Shown: positions 63,215 through 64,000 of the stretch, piece after piece
Position numbering within the stretch: the first letter of the stretch is position 1
Layout: each line of letters opens with the position of its first letter
Assembly: GCF_007273535.1 (NCBI RefSeq)
Contig: NZ_RIBP01000004.1
Coordinates: 1,402,001-1,466,000, forward strand
Direction of reading: 5' to 3'
DNA from: Niallia circulans
GTDB lineage: Bacteria; Bacillota; Bacilli; Bacillales; Cytobacillaceae
DNA length: 64,000 nucleotides
Position numbers and translations under genes: made by a program
The notes under the pieces: generated by a model
What the model was told of the DNA's origin: nothing
The model's database searches: none
What the model saw: only the letters and a program-made list of their open reading frames with translations

Positions 63215-63965
63215 ATTGCACCCCGCTCAATATTCCTTGTGTTTTCATAATATCCTGGAAGAAGTGTTGTCTGTCTTGCTCGCCTTTATTCAATTGAGTA
63301 TAAATCTGTCCGTCTTTAATGAAAACAACTCTGCTGCAGTAGCTTGCTGCAAGCGGGTCGTGTGTGACCATCAGGATTGTTGCCGCAAGTGTTTCGTTCA
63401 GGCTGCTCAGCTTGTTCAAAAGGTCTGAGGCTGATTTACTGTCAAGCGCGCCTGTCGGTTCATCTGCGAAGATGATGCTCGGTTCATGGATAAATGCTCT
63501 TGCTGCAGAGGTGCGCTGCTTTTGGCCGCCAGAAATTTCATTTGGATATTTGTCTTTTATCTCATAAATGCCAAGTTCATTTGCAATTCTTGTGAAGCGG
63601 CTGTCTGCTTCCTTTCTTGGCGTCTTAGTAATGGAGAGGGGAAGGAGAATATTCTCCTTAACCGTCAATGTGTCAAGCAAATTATAATCCTGAAAGATAA
63701 AGCCAAGTTTATTTTTGCGGAACTGAGCAAGCTGCTTTTCCCTCATTCCAGTTATTTCACTTCCCTCAATCTTAATGGTGCCATTACTGACCTTGTCGAT
63801 GGAGGATAAAACATTAAGCAAGGTAGTTTTTCCAGAACCTGAAGCGCCCATAATGCTGACGAATTCACCCTTTTCAATCGAAAGGCTGACACCTCTCAGT
63901 ACCTCTTGTTTATTAAATTTGTTTCCGTAGCTTTTTTGAATTTGATTTGCTTCAAGTATTTTCAA
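63204..63965 (-). CDS. Bce-type ABC transporter ATP-binding protein
   Basis: The 253-residue ATPase has Walker [12 protein letters not shown] (about residues 40-50), Q-loop [12 protein letters not shown], signature [15 protein letters not shown] and Walker [13 protein letters not shown]. It is of the MacB/LolD-like class used with ten-segment permeases. The start is TTG 63965 with AAAGGAG upstream. A two-component BceRS pair is normally next to such genes; it would lie beyond the right edge, and none is visible here. Confidence 0.93.
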   Translation of the reverse strand: MKILEANQIQKSYGNKFNKQEVLRGVSLSIEKGEFVSIMGASGSGKTTLLNVLSSIDKVSNGTIKIEGSEITGMREKQLAQFRKNKLGFIFQDYNLLDTLTVKENILLPLSITKTPRKEADSRFTRIANELGIYEIKDKYPNEISGGQKQRTSAARAFIHEPSIIFADEPTGALDSKSASDLLNKLSSLNETLAATILMVTHDPLAASYCSRVVFIKDGQIYTQLNKGEQDRQHFFQDIMKTQGILSGVQYEH

Positions 63966-64000
63966 ATCAATTACAACTCCTTTTGCCTTGTTATTTATCT

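Overview
The window looks like chromosomal DNA of a low-GC, spore-forming, competent Bacillaceae (Bacillus/Niallia-like). Supporting genes include comK, a Kin-type PAS histidine kinase, a Bce-type ABC transporter, a ywqCDE-like tyrosine-kinase exopolysaccharide operon, a class D sortase with its acidic substrate, and an LXG-type toxin locus with YezG/YwqK-type immunity genes. I saw no rRNA or tRNA genes, CRISPR array or intact prophage.

Layout. 1-6.2 kb: the 3' end of a polymorphic toxin gene (deaminase tip) with its immunity gene, then displaced toxin tips (AHH nuclease, HNH-like nuclease) that each carry a copy of the same about 336-bp pre-toxin sequence, interleaved with YezG, ankyrin, SUFU, YwqK and Imm47-like immunity genes. 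6.3-6.7 kb: a c-di-GMP-I riboswitch in front of a 33-codon Cys-rich ORF. 6.9-16 kb: small hypothetical genes, a PhzF-family isomerase, an SGNH hydrolase, two acyltransferase-3 membrane proteins and a decayed IS3-family element. 16-19 kb: a chemotaxis receptor and a lipid- or membrane-anchored SGNH protein, both on the minus strand.

19.3-31.7 kb: a complete Wzx/Wzy-type exopolysaccharide operon (Wzz-like modulator, BY-kinase, CpsB phosphatase, UTP-glucose-1-phosphate uridylyltransferase with a one-base frameshift, initiating sugar transferase, Wzy, glycosyltransferases, PssD/PssE pair, flippase, a GH10 glycanase and UDP-glucose dehydrogenase). 31.8-34.4 kb: the most unusual block. It has a PF14907-type nucleotidyltransferase, a convergent HPr-kinase-like peptide kinase of the paeninodin type, and a 63-residue peptide with a lasso-peptide-like leader and a terminal Ser. 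No macrocyclase, PqqD-like chaperone or leader peptidase is present. The two promoter regions share a GTTCTT-N4-AAGAAC palindrome, which suggests one regulon.

34.6-39.9 kb: a PRD-type regulator, fructose-family PTS IIA, IIB and IIC, and two class II aldolases, with a probable CcpA site upstream. 40-43 kb: small proteins, then the processed acidic surface protein with its class D sortase. 43-49 kb: two large secreted repeat proteins, divergently transcribed (a metalloprotease with Ig-like repeats and a PPC-repeat protein). 49-51.6 kb: ComK, a small XRE regulator, a uracil-DNA-glycosylase-like protein and a 42-aa charged protein. 52-57 kb: a second glycan cluster (two GT2 enzymes, a pyruvyltransferase, a flippase). 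57-64 kb: a membrane protein, an interspersed repeat, an amino acid permease, a PAS histidine kinase, a 45-aa charged protein and a Bce-type ABC exporter running out of the window.

All functional calls are from reading motifs and gene order by eye. No search or alignment program was run.
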